DNA of 64,000 nucleotides from Phlebopus portentosus (Eukaryota > Basidiomycota > Agaricomycetes > Boletales > Boletinellaceae). A program made the position numbers and the translations under genes. The notes below the pieces were generated by a model, which had not been told where the DNA came from, ran no database searches, and worked only from the letters and a program-made list of their open reading frames with translations. The DNA lies in the NCBI GenBank assembly GCA_037892935.1, contig JAYXKI010000016.1, positions 310,001-374,000 of the forward strand, given 5' to 3'. Below, piece after piece: positions 35,656 through 46,810 of the stretch. How positions within the stretch are numbered: the first letter of the stretch is position 1; every line of letters begins with the position of its first letter.

Positions 35656-36730
35656 AGACGTCAGAATGACTGGTTGGTCTCCTAAAAAACTCTTTTCGTT
35701 GGACTCGTTAAAATATAATCGTCCTGTTGTACAATATCAAGATGCGAATACCAGTGACGGTTTCACCCTTTGAAAGATCCTTACCGACGTGCTGCCAGAT
35801 GAATCTGAAGATAACGATGATGACTTTGAAGTCTATAAAGATTTATTTATCAGAAGAACAGATGTGCAAGCAGGCGAATTGAGAGAGGAAGAGCGGAATC
35901 AAACCGCTATAAAAAATGAGGTTGTGGTGGAAGCACCTTACCACGAGAACGTTGTTGCTCAGGCGAACGTCACTGAAGCAGTGTGGGATGTGGTAGGCAG
36001 ACGCGCGGCTGAGGTATGGCATGAGGGCATTGTGGACACGGACCAGTTTATGCGACGAGCGGGAGAAAAAGAGTTGGACACCTTCGTTAGCATCGTACAC
36101 CCAAAGGTAGCAGGTGATGATGAAGTGGACTTGTCGAACCCCCTACTCGAAGAGGAAAACTTTATTGATGCTCATGCACTGATCGACTCAGGATGCACAG
36201 GCTCATGCATCGACGAAGGTTTTGTCAAACGGTATAGTTTTTCCACTCAAAGGTACATTTGGCCTAGACCAGTCTTCAATGCTGATGGAACAAGCAACGA
36301 GGCTGGATTGATCAAGGAATACGTAGTTGTACGAATGTTCTTTGAGAAACATGAGGAAGAGATTTGACTAGCAGTGACATCCTTAGCGTCAAGCAATATC
36401 TTCCTCGGACATGACTGGTTGACGAAGCATAATCCTGAGATTGATTGGAGGTTAGGAACAGTTAAGTTCACCCGTTGCCCTGACGAATGTGAGACGTCAC
36501 TATCGAGCGAGGAGATAGATGAAGAGTTTGTGAGGAATGTGTGGATGAAGGAAGCAGCAAAATGGCCGCCTTACCTGGAGGAATACACTGACGTCTTTAG
36601 TGAGGAATCATTTGAATGCTTACCAAACCACTGAACGTGGGACCACGCTATTGACCTGAAACCAGATTTCAAACCCAGTGACTGCAAGGTTTACCCGTTA
36701 TCGCCAAAAGAACAAGAAGCAATGAGGGAG
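35640..36730 (+). pseudogene. B2 pol remnant, 3'-truncated
   Basis: Matches the protease region and the start of RT of B pol. The protease motif LIDSGCTGSCID is kept (near 36180), while TGA and TAG codons occur elsewhere (for example near 36366). The match ends at 36730 inside the segment before the RT core, where element D sequence starts without a duplication or LTR end. All of RT, RNase H and integrase are lost. Confidence 0.85.
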
Positions 36731-36817
36731 CAAAGAGTTACATATCGAGCTGCCTACATTGCACCAAGAGCTACAATCCCACCTGGTGATGGAATCAACA
36801 TCATAGTGGAGCACTGA
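36731..36817 (+). pseudogene. Tail of the U3 ORF of element D (29 codons incl. stop)
   Basis: Open frame from the B2/D junction to TGA 36815: it starts [14 protein letters not shown] and ends IVEH. Its place in U3 and its end resemble the C-terminus of the U3 ORF of element A (RRVSAKFTQLPRL ... SPMMED). I read it as the end of the ORF that begins at 63275 in the other LTR. Confidence 0.4.
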
Positions 36818-37042
36818 CAGTGGAGCTTTCCATACTGGAGCAGCACCTCTATTGTCTCAGTCAGCAACCCCACAGAATTCTGTCATAGTGGAGATACATT
36901 GGAGCAAAGTGGCGCTCGGTGGAGCAGAATGACGAAGGAAGTGATGTAATAGTGGAGAGAAGTGGAGCAAGGTGGAGCAAGGTGGAGTAAAGTGGAGAGA
37001 AGATGAGTAAGAAATAGGATGGAAAATGGATTATCTAGAAAG

Positions 37043-37089
37043 CATAAATAGTGTTAGAAGTAGGCCCTCTTTCCCCCATCTTTCAATCC
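37043..37089 (+). promoter_or_regulatory. Element D core promoter and predicted RNA start
   Basis: CATAAATA (37043-37050) lies 28 bp before ATCTTTCAATCC (37078-37089), which pairs with the site behind the LTR at 11 of 12 positions. Confidence 0.5.
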
Positions 37090-37347
37090 TCTTAACACAC
37101 AGCGACAGTGTCTTACTATACTATCCATTGTGTGCTTTGTACTACTACGCCTCTTGGAAATCCCAATCTGCTCTTACTCTACCTTGTCTCTGAAAGCATC
37201 CCTTACCAGGACTGCAACTAGGAAGGATAGTAAGGGGACCGCGTGGTACAGCTAAACATGGGTAGATAGATCACCTCTGCACAATATACCACTGCTTAGG
37301 CAAAAGGATCGAAACCGGTGTAACCCCGGACCTACACCTCTAACATT

Positions 37348-37359
37348 GGATCGAAAGAT
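37348..37359 (+). other. Element D self-priming primer-binding site
   Basis: GGATCGAAAGAT pairs with ATCTTTCAATCC at 37078-37089 with a single mismatch that a CpG-to-CpA change would explain. Confidence 0.5.
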
Positions 37360-37492
37360 CACTTGCTAGTTTTAACACCACCTCTCACGGGCAAGGTTCT
37401 TGGCTAGTGTTTTATCGAGGTGAGGACCGTCGACCTCAAGTCCCTATCAACGCTGCTAGTTTTGAGATTAGCAAACCTATTCCCTAGGACAA

Positions 37493-37908
37493 GTGCACAT
37501 CCTGGAGAACAAACCCGATTCACTCAAATCAAACATCTATTATCATAACCCCTTTACCGACGAAGTGTACCTAATAGCAAAGGCATCTGGTAGCCCTGCA
37601 GTTGGGAGCACACAAACAACAATAACCAAGGTGGCAACAGTACCATCTACTATTGCTAAATTCAACAAGAAAGGAACGGCTTGGTCTACCGTACCTCATA
37701 ACGATTTGCCTGAAGCTATAGGCGAGAAACGTGGTTAATGAACCATCCAGAGAACTCAAGTGGAAGAAGTAACAACCAAAGGACGAGTAACCGAACAAAT
37801 AACCAAACGAGATCAGGATTGCACTGAGATAGCGAACTGAATCATATCCAAGGAAGGATATCGAGATTGGAACTGGATAGAGACATTCTTTGGGGAACTG
37901 CCACCCGC
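37493..37908 (+). pseudogene. Element D gag-leader ORF, part before the C insertion
   Basis: Open from a GTG at 37493 (MHILENKPDSLK if GTG is read as Met) to a TAA at 37736. Protein-like codons then continue in another frame up to the insertion point, ending LELDRDILWGTATR. Sequence after element C (from 56649) continues this frame. Confidence 0.4.
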
Positions 37909-39536
37909 TGAAACTCCTGTGGACGTTCTGATGCCGGACAGGGAGTGTATAGTTCGAGGGGCTGCCCTAGAATACCTTCAAACGGTCAGCAGAGAATTAC
38001 ACCCGAGCTAAGGGCACGAAGGAGTGGAGGGAAATAGGGATAGACAATGGAAGGGCTTGGTGAGAACCGGGGATATGAGGGAAGCGCTCGAGGAGGAATT
38101 CCGAGGGTAGGCTTCTCCCGAGATCGTCGGCGGCGGTGCAAAGGTTAAATCGACTCTCCGGCTCAGCTGCGAGCTCTGGACTAAAGCCGACTAACCCAAG
38201 GCACAAGAACTAAACTAACTAAGCTACGCTAGTCGAACCACCAACCCGAACGTGACTAATCGACTGTGCTAACACACTGGCAAGCGACTGCAGCCGATCT
38301 CACTCGTAGTCTAAAGTGTCGGAACGTGGCGTAACGATTCGAAATGCAATACGATGGACGAAGGACAATTGCTGAGTGAGTCGAAATGTGATGCGAGGGA
38401 TGGAGGTGCGAAACGATGACGGAAGGGGACTGAGAGAATCGAAGGATATGTGTGGGACGATTAAACCGACCGTTTCCGATCGAAACGATGCGGAATAGCA
38501 CCGGGCTGGTCTTGAGGAAGCGGAGAGTGGAAAGTCAAGAGGGAAGGGGTGATATGGTGTCCTTTCCCGACGACAATGGAGAGGAGAAGGTGTTGCGAGA
38601 CCAAATGCGAGTGGTACGCAGAGTAACTGGGTTACGAGTGAAACCGGGCGAAACGGATCAAAACACGTGAGGGGATCTTGTTTCGGGTGAGAGGAGATAG
38701 AGAAGCTTTTATACGATGATGGCGAACTATACGAATGCACGAACGGCTCTACTGCGAAGAGAGATCACCGATCGACTGTACAGAATACGAAATGTCATAT
38801 ATTAGACTCTAGAGACGAGAGAGTCCACTACGAACAAGTAGACTAGAGGTCGAGAGGCTTTGAGACGATATGAGAACTGCAAGCTAAGCTCCCACTCAGC
38901 TCCGACTAAGCTGTCTCTCTACTACGAGAGTCATGCTATATTTATACTAAACGTCCAAGACTGAGCCTCCCAGCGGTCAGAGAACCTACGTCATAAAGAA
39001 AAGGGAACGCATATCGCTATCTACAAAGGAGAGGAGCGCATAGGAATGGTTTAAGGGACACATAGGTCAAAAGAAACAATACTAAGCATGTCTGGAACAA
39101 GAGCATAATGGATTAAAGGGGACGCATATAGAAAGGTCAGAATATGTGCGGAACCTTCGGAACCGGGTCTCTTTGAGCGGAACGAAGCGGAACTCGGGGA
39201 AACGACTCAGAAGTGCTCTGGCTAGCCTGACAAAGTAAGTCTGCGATGTTTAACAAAGGAGAGGGACTGAGGACGAGGTTGCAGGGTCAAATCTCTTTGT
39301 CTGGAATGCGGATCCGAGGTCCGGAGACTTGTGATCGATGCGTGCAAACTCGATGCCGTGATTCTCCCATCTTGATGGCCGATCAAGGAACGGTGCACGT
39401 GCCATCTGGACTATGGCGTTCTTGCTAAGTTCACTCGTTCGAGCGAAACCAGTCGAAACCGAGCGAAACCAGTCGGAACACCGCGGAACTGGTCGTAATG
39501 ACTCCATACGTTCCCAAGCTTCAGACTTACTCTTCA
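37909..39536 (-). repeat. Element C 3' LTR
   Basis: 1,628 bp. In sense orientation it begins TGAAGAGTAAG at 39536. A TATAAATATAG box lies near 38942-38932. Confidence 0.93.
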
Positions 39537-39556
39537 TCTCCCGGGTTCATGAAATA

Positions 39557-39574
39557 GTGACCGTCCGCGGTCAC
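39557..39574 (+). promoter_or_regulatory. CCG-N4-CGG palindrome upstream of the antisense Zn2Cys6 gene
   Basis: GTGACCG (39557-39563), TCCG, CGGTCAC (39568-39574): perfect 7-bp arms, 91 bp before the ATG of the antisense gene. Everted or inverted CGG triplets are the classical sites for Zn2Cys6 proteins, so autoregulation is plausible but unproven. Confidence 0.4.
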
Positions 39575-39664
39575 TCCCATCTCAATCCGACGCGTGGGAG
39601 TTTCGAAGCATAACACGTCGCGTCCAAATTTTCTTCCGCTGTCATCTCTTCTTCATTCTCCAAC

Positions 39665-41959
39665 ATGTTCACTTCCGAAGAAATCATCGCGCTCTTGGGA
39701 CCCATCAACTCCGATGACGACTGGAAGGCAGCGGTCGTAAAATTCGAGGCAGACGTCGCCTTGGCCAGGTCGGCAATGGATGAACTAGACCATGGCGTCA
39801 CAACGGTAATTCTGCCGGATAAGACAAAACCGGTCGAATGGATCGCGCCTACAGGTTCGATGACGGTTCGGTGGTTGACGAATCCGGTGATGGAATCTTT
39901 GATGGATGGGTGGAAGGCAACCACGGTGCATAAACCGCGCACTCTAATCAAGAATTTTTGTTAACGAAATTTGACAGGCACGGAAGGAAGCGTTGGAGCA
40001 AGTCCGTCCCAAAGGAATAAAAGAAGTCTGGTCGGAGACGGCGTACTCCAACTACTGCGACACGGACGCTCTCCTACGGATGCTGTACTACGATCGACGG
40101 GAATTTTACGCCAGGATGGAGACCAAACGACGAGCTTTCGTCCGTAGACGCAGGGTTCCATTCCATCCTGCCTCGTTCGATTCGACTCGTGGGTTCTTCT
40201 TGGGCGACTCGTTCCCTCCAATGTTCCCGAAACCGCGCCCTGACATCGAAAAGGCTCTCGAGAACGTGAGAATGGAGAGCTCCAAGTTCCAACAAACGGC
40301 GAGGTTCACCGGCAACACGGACTACACACGAGACGAAGCTGTCCGGAGTCACGTAGGTACTTCTTCTTGTCTATCATCTCCATCTAATCCTTCCTACAGC
40401 AAGCGTTCGAATATTGGGAGGATATCGAGCAACGACACCTTCGTGCAGGGCACATCCTTCGCATTGACAGGGTGAAATTGAGAACGGTCCGGCTCCTCTG
40501 GGAATACTACGGCTATTCCATCCTTCGTCGTCGGCTCTGTCAACTCGTCCGTGCTCAGGAATCCAAAACGCAACAACAACAACAGCAACAACAACGATCC
40601 CAACAAGTGCTGTCTGAACCTTCTCAACCTCTTCCTCAACCGCAACAACAACAGCAGCAACAACCAATGTTGCCTGAACAATTTCCTCCGCAACAACAAC
40701 AACAGCAGCAACATCAAATGCTGCCTCAGGACGTCGATAGTCCAATGGAGGTTGATTCCGCTCCTCTCCAGGTCGAAACTGGCGAAACGATTGAGGACGG
40801 AGAGGTCGTGGAACCGGTCGAAACGCTCGAAACCGGAGCGGAACGTTTGGAAGGGGCTAGCCGTTCTACACCCTTGACCTCACTCGAACCCACAATGCTT
40901 GAGATTGAGCTTCGCGAGAGTGAAAGACGTGAAGAAGAGGAACACGCTGCTCAACGCGCCGAAATCTCCCGGATGGCTGCCGAAATCGAGGCCAACATGC
41001 GACAACGGCTGGATGCAGGGACTCGCCGCGTTCGTGGTGTTTGGCAAGTGGTGGACTCGGACGAGGAGACTCCTGTGATTCAGGAAAGTCCTGAGAGTCC
41101 TCCTCCTGGTCATCGGGGAGAAGACTCCGTTGTCATGAGTCCAGGCGACGGCGGAATGGATATCGGTGATGTGGGAATGGAGGCGAATGAGCCGTTTGAG
41201 GCGGACGCAAACCTTGAAGAGATTCAGGCTCTTAATACCGCGAGCAACAACAACAGCAACAACAACAACAACGATAGCGGTACTGCTGCTGTTCCGCGCG
41301 AAACTGTCGAAACGCAAGCGAGACGCGTTTCTCCGGCACGACGAGCGTCTTCTCAACCTGAGGCTGGTCCTTCTAGGATTCTGGCTAATGGTGGTGGTTC
41401 TGGAGGTGACGACAACGATAATGACGACGACGACGACGACGACGATGGTGACGAATGATTGGGCGATGGGCGCATTTGTCATTGGGTTCCATGCGACCAG
41501 TGCCAGAAGCGTGGCCGTGATTGCGTGGGTCTTCCGCAGAGGACCTGCGCTCCGTGCTTGAAGCAGGCGAAGGGCTGTAGTCTAGCCACGAAGGGCAGGG
41601 CTGTAGCTGCAAAGCGTAAGGCAGCTCGGGAGGCGCGCAATCGGGAAGCAAAACGCCGGAAAGTCACGGCTCTGGCGGCCAGATCGGTGGGTGGTCGCGT
41701 CGAGCATGAAGCTCTGCAGCGGGAGGTCGGGGAATCCGAGCTGCAGTTCGTGCTGGCGCGGATGGATCACCGGGACAAGGTCCTGTCCCGGATGCTGAAC
41801 GAATTCAGCGTCCTCGTAGCGCAGGCGCACGCGGATCGTCGTCTGCTGCTCGAGTTGGCTGGGGTGAAGACGGGGGAAGGTGAAGACGAGGAAGAGGAAG
41901 ATAGAGGGGAAGTGGAGAGGGTTCGTCAGTCGAAGGGGAAAGGTAGGGCTCGGGAATAG
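39665..41959 (+). pseudogene. Antisense accessory gene of element C: Zn2Cys6-type DNA-binding protein (one UGA)
   Basis: Three exons join in phase 0: 39665-39925, 39978-40352, 40400-41959 (introns of 52 and 47 nt, GT-AG), 731 codons in all with one in-frame TGA at 41456-41458 (CGA would restore it). Residues 1-235 form an unrecognised domain (MFTSEEIIALLGP; LRMLYYDRREFYARM; LLWEYYGYSILRRRL). Then follow Gln-rich, Glu-rich, Asn-rich and Asp-rich tracts from CAA, AAC and GAC repeats. After the TGA comes C-x2-C-x6-C-x7-C-x2-C-x6-C (CDQC...C...CAPC...C), the exact spacing of a fungal Zn2Cys6 cluster, then a basic stretch (KRKAAREARNREAKRRK), a coiled coil and an acidic tail. It is convergent with pol and lies inside the element. 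Likely a nuclear DNA-binding protein; target unknown. Confidence 0.72.
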
Positions 41960-42404
41960 AGTATAATCGTCGTATATGCTCTATGTCCTGGTTGGACTTT
42001 TGTAAAATAGAAAAAGAAAAGGACAAAAGAAAAAGAAAAATAACTTGTACTGTACATAGTTGTTTTTATAGTTTATTTATACGATTTTGTTTCGGTTTTT
42101 GTGAATTTTCGTGTGATCAAGCGAGACTGAGCGATGACTAGAAGAATAGATCAAGGAATTCAAGGAATAGGATGAAAGGAATTGATACGAAGTGAATTGA
42201 GGTGTTTCGCCATCGTTCCGCTGTTTTGAACGGCGAAACCGTGTGGAACTGCGTATTAAGTAAAAGTACACGCATTAGATCCTATAGTGGATCACGCTAG
42301 CAGAGACGAAACTATAGAAGGAGAATTGGAAGATTAGAATTGATCAGAGGAGAGAGAGAGAATCGGAAATAAGTAAGGAGCATATATGAAGGGAAATGAA
42401 TGAT
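41960..42404. other. Convergent intergenic spacer in element C
   Basis: AT-rich spacer between the stop of the antisense gene (41959) and the pol stop (42405). It probably holds both 3' UTRs and polyadenylation signals; no ORF. Confidence 0.5.
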
Positions 42405-45400
42405 TTAATCGGAATTTTGGGACTCTTCGTCAGGGAATTTCTCTGGCGAATCTTCTATTTTGGGTATGTCATCATCTTCATCCGATCCAATGAGCTTGGT
42501 CACCGGAACAGTCAAATGTGAACGCGGGAAGTACGGAACCAGGCGAAACGCTGCTATTCGGAGTTTCAAAACCGCTCCATCGAGTTCGGCGACGATATAC
42601 GAACCGCCTTGGGTGCGTCGAACTACCACGTAGGGGCCTAAATAGCGGGGTTTCATTTTACAATTGAGTTCCATCTTGATACGTGTGTTTCGCAAGAGTA
42701 CGAGGCTTCCTGGCTGAAAGTTGTAGTCCTTGATTCTATGCTTCTCCACCTCGGCGAACTGCTTCACGTATGCATGCCTTGCATTCATGACGAGTTTCGC
42801 AACGCGATCCAACTCTTCTGGACACTTCTGGAGTTGTTTTGCACGTATTACGATAAGTTCCGATGTCGTAATTGGCGAATCGAGTGGCGGTGCTAGGTAT
42901 GTTGCTTCTGCGAGGTCGAAGGGCAAAACCGCTTCGACTCCATGGGCCATGTAATACGGGGACATTCCTGTTGCTCTGTTGATCGTGATTCTTTCTGCCC
43001 AAAATACCGAGTCAGCGTGATCACTCCAACGCTTGTCATTACCGTCTGCTGCTTTAATCAAGGCTTCCTGTACGTTGAAATGTCTGCATTCGACTAATCC
43101 ATTTGCGCGTGAGTTGTATGACGAAATCCGAATGTGGTTGATGTGATACCGCGTCTTCAAGTAATCTAGCGCGGCAACGAATGGTGTGCCGTTATCTGTA
43201 ACGAGTTCGGGGCATGCTCCATATCGACACAAAAGGTTCTGGAAGATAAACTGGCCTACGGTCTTACCAGTTTCTTCTCGAAGAAGTCTAAATTCGGGAT
43301 ACGCGATTAACGAACAATGCGCATGCACGATATACCGGAATCCACTCGATTTTGGCATAACCTTCGAGTCAATATGGATGCGTTGAAAAAGAGGGGCTAC
43401 CTCCGGTACGTTCGGTGGGATAAGAATATTCTTCGTCTGGCGTATCTGGCACTCATGACAGGTGCGCACGAAATACTTCACGTCCTGTCCTAAGGACGGC
43501 CACCAAAATCTCTCCAGCAGTCGCATTCGAGTGCAGAAAATTCCTTTGTGTCCTAAATCGTCGTGAGCTTGCTTGACTAGGTCCCACCTGCGTTTCGCTT
43601 CTATTACGACTTGGTGCCGGCCGTTCCGCGCCTTTCTCCACAGACGGCCTCCCTTCACAAAGAAGTCAGCTGCATACCTGATTAGCTTCGCATAGCCACT
43701 ATCGCTAAGATTGTCTGGGCGTGTGAGATGCGTGATTAGCTTCGTGATGTCATCTAAGCGGCTATCCTTCCTTCTCGTGGATTCCGTAGAAGGAAACAGG
43801 TTTCCGGTCGCTGTTTCGCTAGGTGTTCCGCTCTGTTGCGCTACTTGGTATGTCGAAACTGGCTCTTCTATCGCAAATCCGTACGTTTCGTCTACCCAGT
43901 CTTCGTACGTTTCATCAGGAGGGGGGTCTTCTTTGGCTGCTCTTCATCTGGATAATCCATCGGTACATCGGAAATCGGCTGCTGGGATGTGTCTGAGCTT
44001 GAAACTGAAGAGAAGGATACCTGCGATCCATCTATTAATGGTCGCATTAGGCTGCAGGTCGGGATTGTTGATCATCCCCTTGATGTATGCTGCGTCCATT
44101 TCGACTACTAGATTCCGGACTCCGATGAGATACAGTCGCATTGTGTGCAATGCTCGAAATAAGCTGTATAACTCGATTTTTGGCTGTGAATACGATGCCT
44201 GGGTCTGATTCCAGTTGATAGAACCGAATCGATTGATCCTTCGCCTTCCATCCGAGTGCTCTTGTCCTAAATACCAACCAACTCCAATAATAGACGAGTC
44301 TACCACCAGTATTACTTCATTGTCTGACGCGTAGTCGATTGCGCACAGCGCGGGGCAAAGAATAACGGCTTGCTTTAGTTCATCCATTGTGTTCTGTTCT
44401 TCGTCTGTCCACGCGAAAATCTGGTTCTTCCTTGTCATGCGGTACAATGGGTGAGCGAGTTTCGAATAATCCCTGACGAAAATTCAAAGGACTCCTACCG
44501 TTCCCAGAAATCCTCTGACTTCCGTCAGCGTTCTACATGGCGGCCAATCTCGTATCTTCTGCACTTTCGAATCGTCTGGCTCGCGTCCCTGGTATGTCAA
44601 CTTGTGTCCAATGAATACCGCTGACTCCACACATGGCACCAACTTCTTCCCTGAAAACGTTCCACCTACCGCCTTCATTCGCTGCAAAATCCTGTTCACA
44701 TCGCATATATGCTCATACACGAAACGACGAATCTCGGAGTTTCCCGGTATGGTCTCGTACGAACCGTCTGGTAACTCGTATCGCAATTTCGGACCTAAAC
44801 CGGGCGCATCATCTGCGAAAGGGTTCGTAACACGCGGAATCTCGTCCTGAAGGATAAAGGCTACGTCGTTATGCATAATCTGCAAGGAATTGGTGTATCC
44901 CATTGGTAGAACCGTCATTCGAAATGTTCCCAAGGGTGTCTGGAACGTAGTAAGATCTCGTGAGTGTTCGTCAAGCTTCCTTTGGTCGAATGCAACGAAT
45001 AAATCCAACTCCGTGTAACAAGCTCGTCCTCCACTACTCTTCGCGATCATTTCGACGTTCGGTGGTACTGCCGAGTCCTTAACTGTAATCGCATTAAGAT
45101 TCTGCAAGTCAATGATGGATCGCAACGTTTCTTTGTCTTTCTTTACCAAGCAAAACCATCTGGACCGATACGACGAATTCGACGGTTCAATAACCCCGTT
45201 GCGAATCTTCTCTCGAATAAGTTCGAGGGCCTTGTCATGAATTCCCGGGGGAATTGGAATGCTCTTGTGCTGCCACGGTATATGTAGTATCGTGGGAATG
45301 CGTATTGGGTCGAAATACGTCGGATCGAGAGTTCCGCGTTCGGATTCGGTCCATGCTAACGCTTCTTCCTGCAACATAATCAGATTCTTCACTAATAACC

Positions 45401-45854
45401 TCTCCACCGGCCACAGAAAGGTATTCTCGTCGATCTTCAGTGCTTCCATCCTTTCAGCGGTTACACGACCCGTGGGTTCAAACGGCTTCGGTACAACTGG
45501 CATCTCGGGCATCCCTCTCAATGGATCCGGATGCTGCCTTCGTACGATCCTGTATTCTTCTGGAAGGACTCCCGGGATCGGCCTGACTTTCTGCGCTACT
45601 CGTTTGTAAGCCATTACCGCCGCGTCTTCTTCTTCTGGGGTTTCTAAAACACATGAACGATATGACCGTTCTTCTTTGTCAGTAGTATAGCAATTTTTGT
45701 TTAATAAATAAGGCAATCGTTGGTTGAAAAGAGATGGGATCATGTGTGAAATAAATTCGAAATCATAAGAAAATACCTGAACTGGCAATTGGTTACTACC
45801 ATTCTCGTCTCGCCGATTTCTCTCAATCAGTTCCTCGACGCTTGCGGAAAACCC
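42405..45854 (-). pseudogene. Element C pol (RT-RNase H-integrase), two in-frame TGA
   Basis: A single frame, entered by a -1 shift at GGGTTTT (45854-45848), carries everything. RT has CLVKKDKETLRSIIDLQNLN, ACYTELDLFVAFDQ and the active-site box NPFADDAP (near 44830), where most gypsy elements have YLDD. RNase H includes LVVDSSIIGVGW and AAYIKGM. Integrase has HDDLGHKG...CHECQIRQ, then IDSKVMPKSSG, VTDNGTPF and the Glu-containing GLVECRHF. Only TGA 44484-44486 and TGA 43944-43946 interrupt it; each fits CGA to TGA. A possible 130-nt AT-rich intron (about 45776-45645) may lie near the start. No chromodomain follows; the tail is acidic (DEDDDIPKIEDSPEKF). Confidence 0.88.
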
Positions 45855-46343
45855 TTTGGAAGTGGTCCTCGCGCGATCGTTCGAATTCCGGTGGCCACTT
45901 TGCTTTGCTTTCTGCAATCGTTCGGGTCCGTTAAGGTGATATGTTGGTCACCTGACGTGTAATCCTTTGTTTCACACTCCGTAATAGCGAAAAACGGTCT
46001 CCCCAACAAAGCCTGGAAGGGAGCGTTCGGAACGACTTGCACTTGGAGCGAAACGTCAATCCCGGCTATCGTGAACTTCGTGTTAGAGATCATGCCAATT
46101 GTAGATGACCTAGCTGCGTCTGCTGTCTCGAGGATCATTCCTTTGTCAGGGGAAAGGGGTATCTGAAGCTTCTCCCATACGTCTTCACGGAGCAGACACA
46201 CTACGGCTCCCTGGTCAAGCACGCATTCGACTTCCAGGGTGTCTTCAATCAACGCACTAACGGTCCTGAGGGGCATGGATGCCTCTGCGGCGATGCCTTG
46301 TCCACTGAGCGCCAGTATTTCTTCCGTCGAAAGCATTTCGCCT
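45827..46343 (-). pseudogene. Element C gag-protease ORF, part after the B insertion
   Basis: Begins at the target duplication of element B. It encodes the retropepsin-like domain: CVLDQGAVVCLL is the catalytic Asp strand (DQG rather than DSG/DTG), followed by ALLGRPFF. The frame ends at TGA 45827-45829, seven codons after the GGGTTTT heptamer. Any open frame reading into 46387 is chimeric with the B LTR. Confidence 0.8.
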
Positions 46344-46809
46344 TGTAAGGACTCGAACATTTTCCTTTTCTTTTCTGACGTCATCATTTATTTTAATATT
46401 CTTTTTCTTTTCTTTTATTTTATTTTTCTTATGCGCTTATTCATCCTTTTGCCGGAACATTCCATGACGTTCTACCACGCTCACTAATCATCCCACTCCT
46501 TCATCATGTGATTTCTTATTAGAGTATACCTTTCACGCACTCGAAGTCTATATAAGTAGATAGGTTGACTTGTTCGTTTTCCTTGTCTTTCTATTTTACT
46601 TACCTTCACTGCGACATAGGTACCTACTCTTGTATTATTAGTTTACTGAATTTTACTTACCTTCACTGCGACATAGCGTTCGACGGTCTGGACTTAAGCC
46701 TCGTCTTAGCTGTCTTGACCTGAGCGACGTGTTTGGGATTATCTCATTCACGCTTGTTTGTTGTTGTGTTGGCCTGCCTCGACTCAGTCCTTGAGCCGTC
46801 CGCCTAACA
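46344..46809 (+). repeat. Element B left LTR
   Basis: 466 bp. TATATAA box 46549-46555; predicted RNA start 46585 (GTCTTTCTATT). Confidence 0.97.
46549..46595 (+). promoter_or_regulatory. Element B core promoter and predicted RNA start
   Basis: TATATAA (46549-46555) lies 30 bp upstream of GTCTTTCTATT (46585-46595), which is complementary to the site right behind the LTR. Confidence 0.65.
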
Positions 46810-46810
46810 T

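Larger units (their letters stand above)
20530..36730 (+). mobile_element. B2: old, truncated copy of gypsy family B, interrupted by element A
   Basis: B2 is collinear with the intact element B (46344-53015) but carries many transitions. Its 5' LTR starts TGTAAGG at 20530, is broken at 20922 by the insertion of A, and resumes at 33727-33792. The internal region 33793-36730 matches B until the codons for AMRE, where it stops abruptly and element D sequence begins. The rest of pol and the 3' LTR are missing, so a deletion or recombination joined B2 to D. B2 is not functional. Confidence 0.88.
36731..37345 (+). repeat. Element D left LTR, 5'-truncated
   Basis: Ends CCTCTAACA at 37345, next to the primer site. 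It holds a CATAAATA box (37043-37050), GTGGAGCAAG short tandem repeats near 36955-36990 and, at its broken left end, the tail of an ORF (36731-36817). The true LTR start is missing. Confidence 0.65.

Noticed and set aside
36731..37345. Intact left LTR of D
   Set aside because: No TG start or duplication at 36731, and the first bases are the tail of an ORF, so the LTR is truncated.
40374..41482. Minus-strand frames opposite the poly-Gln/Asp tracts (to 200 codons)
   Set aside because: Complement of CAA, AAC and GAC repeats gives Leu/Val runs; shadows of the antisense gene.
45827..46387. Protease frame of C starting at 46387
   Set aside because: The first 15 codons come from the LTR of element B; the true frame continues from 53020 across the insertion.
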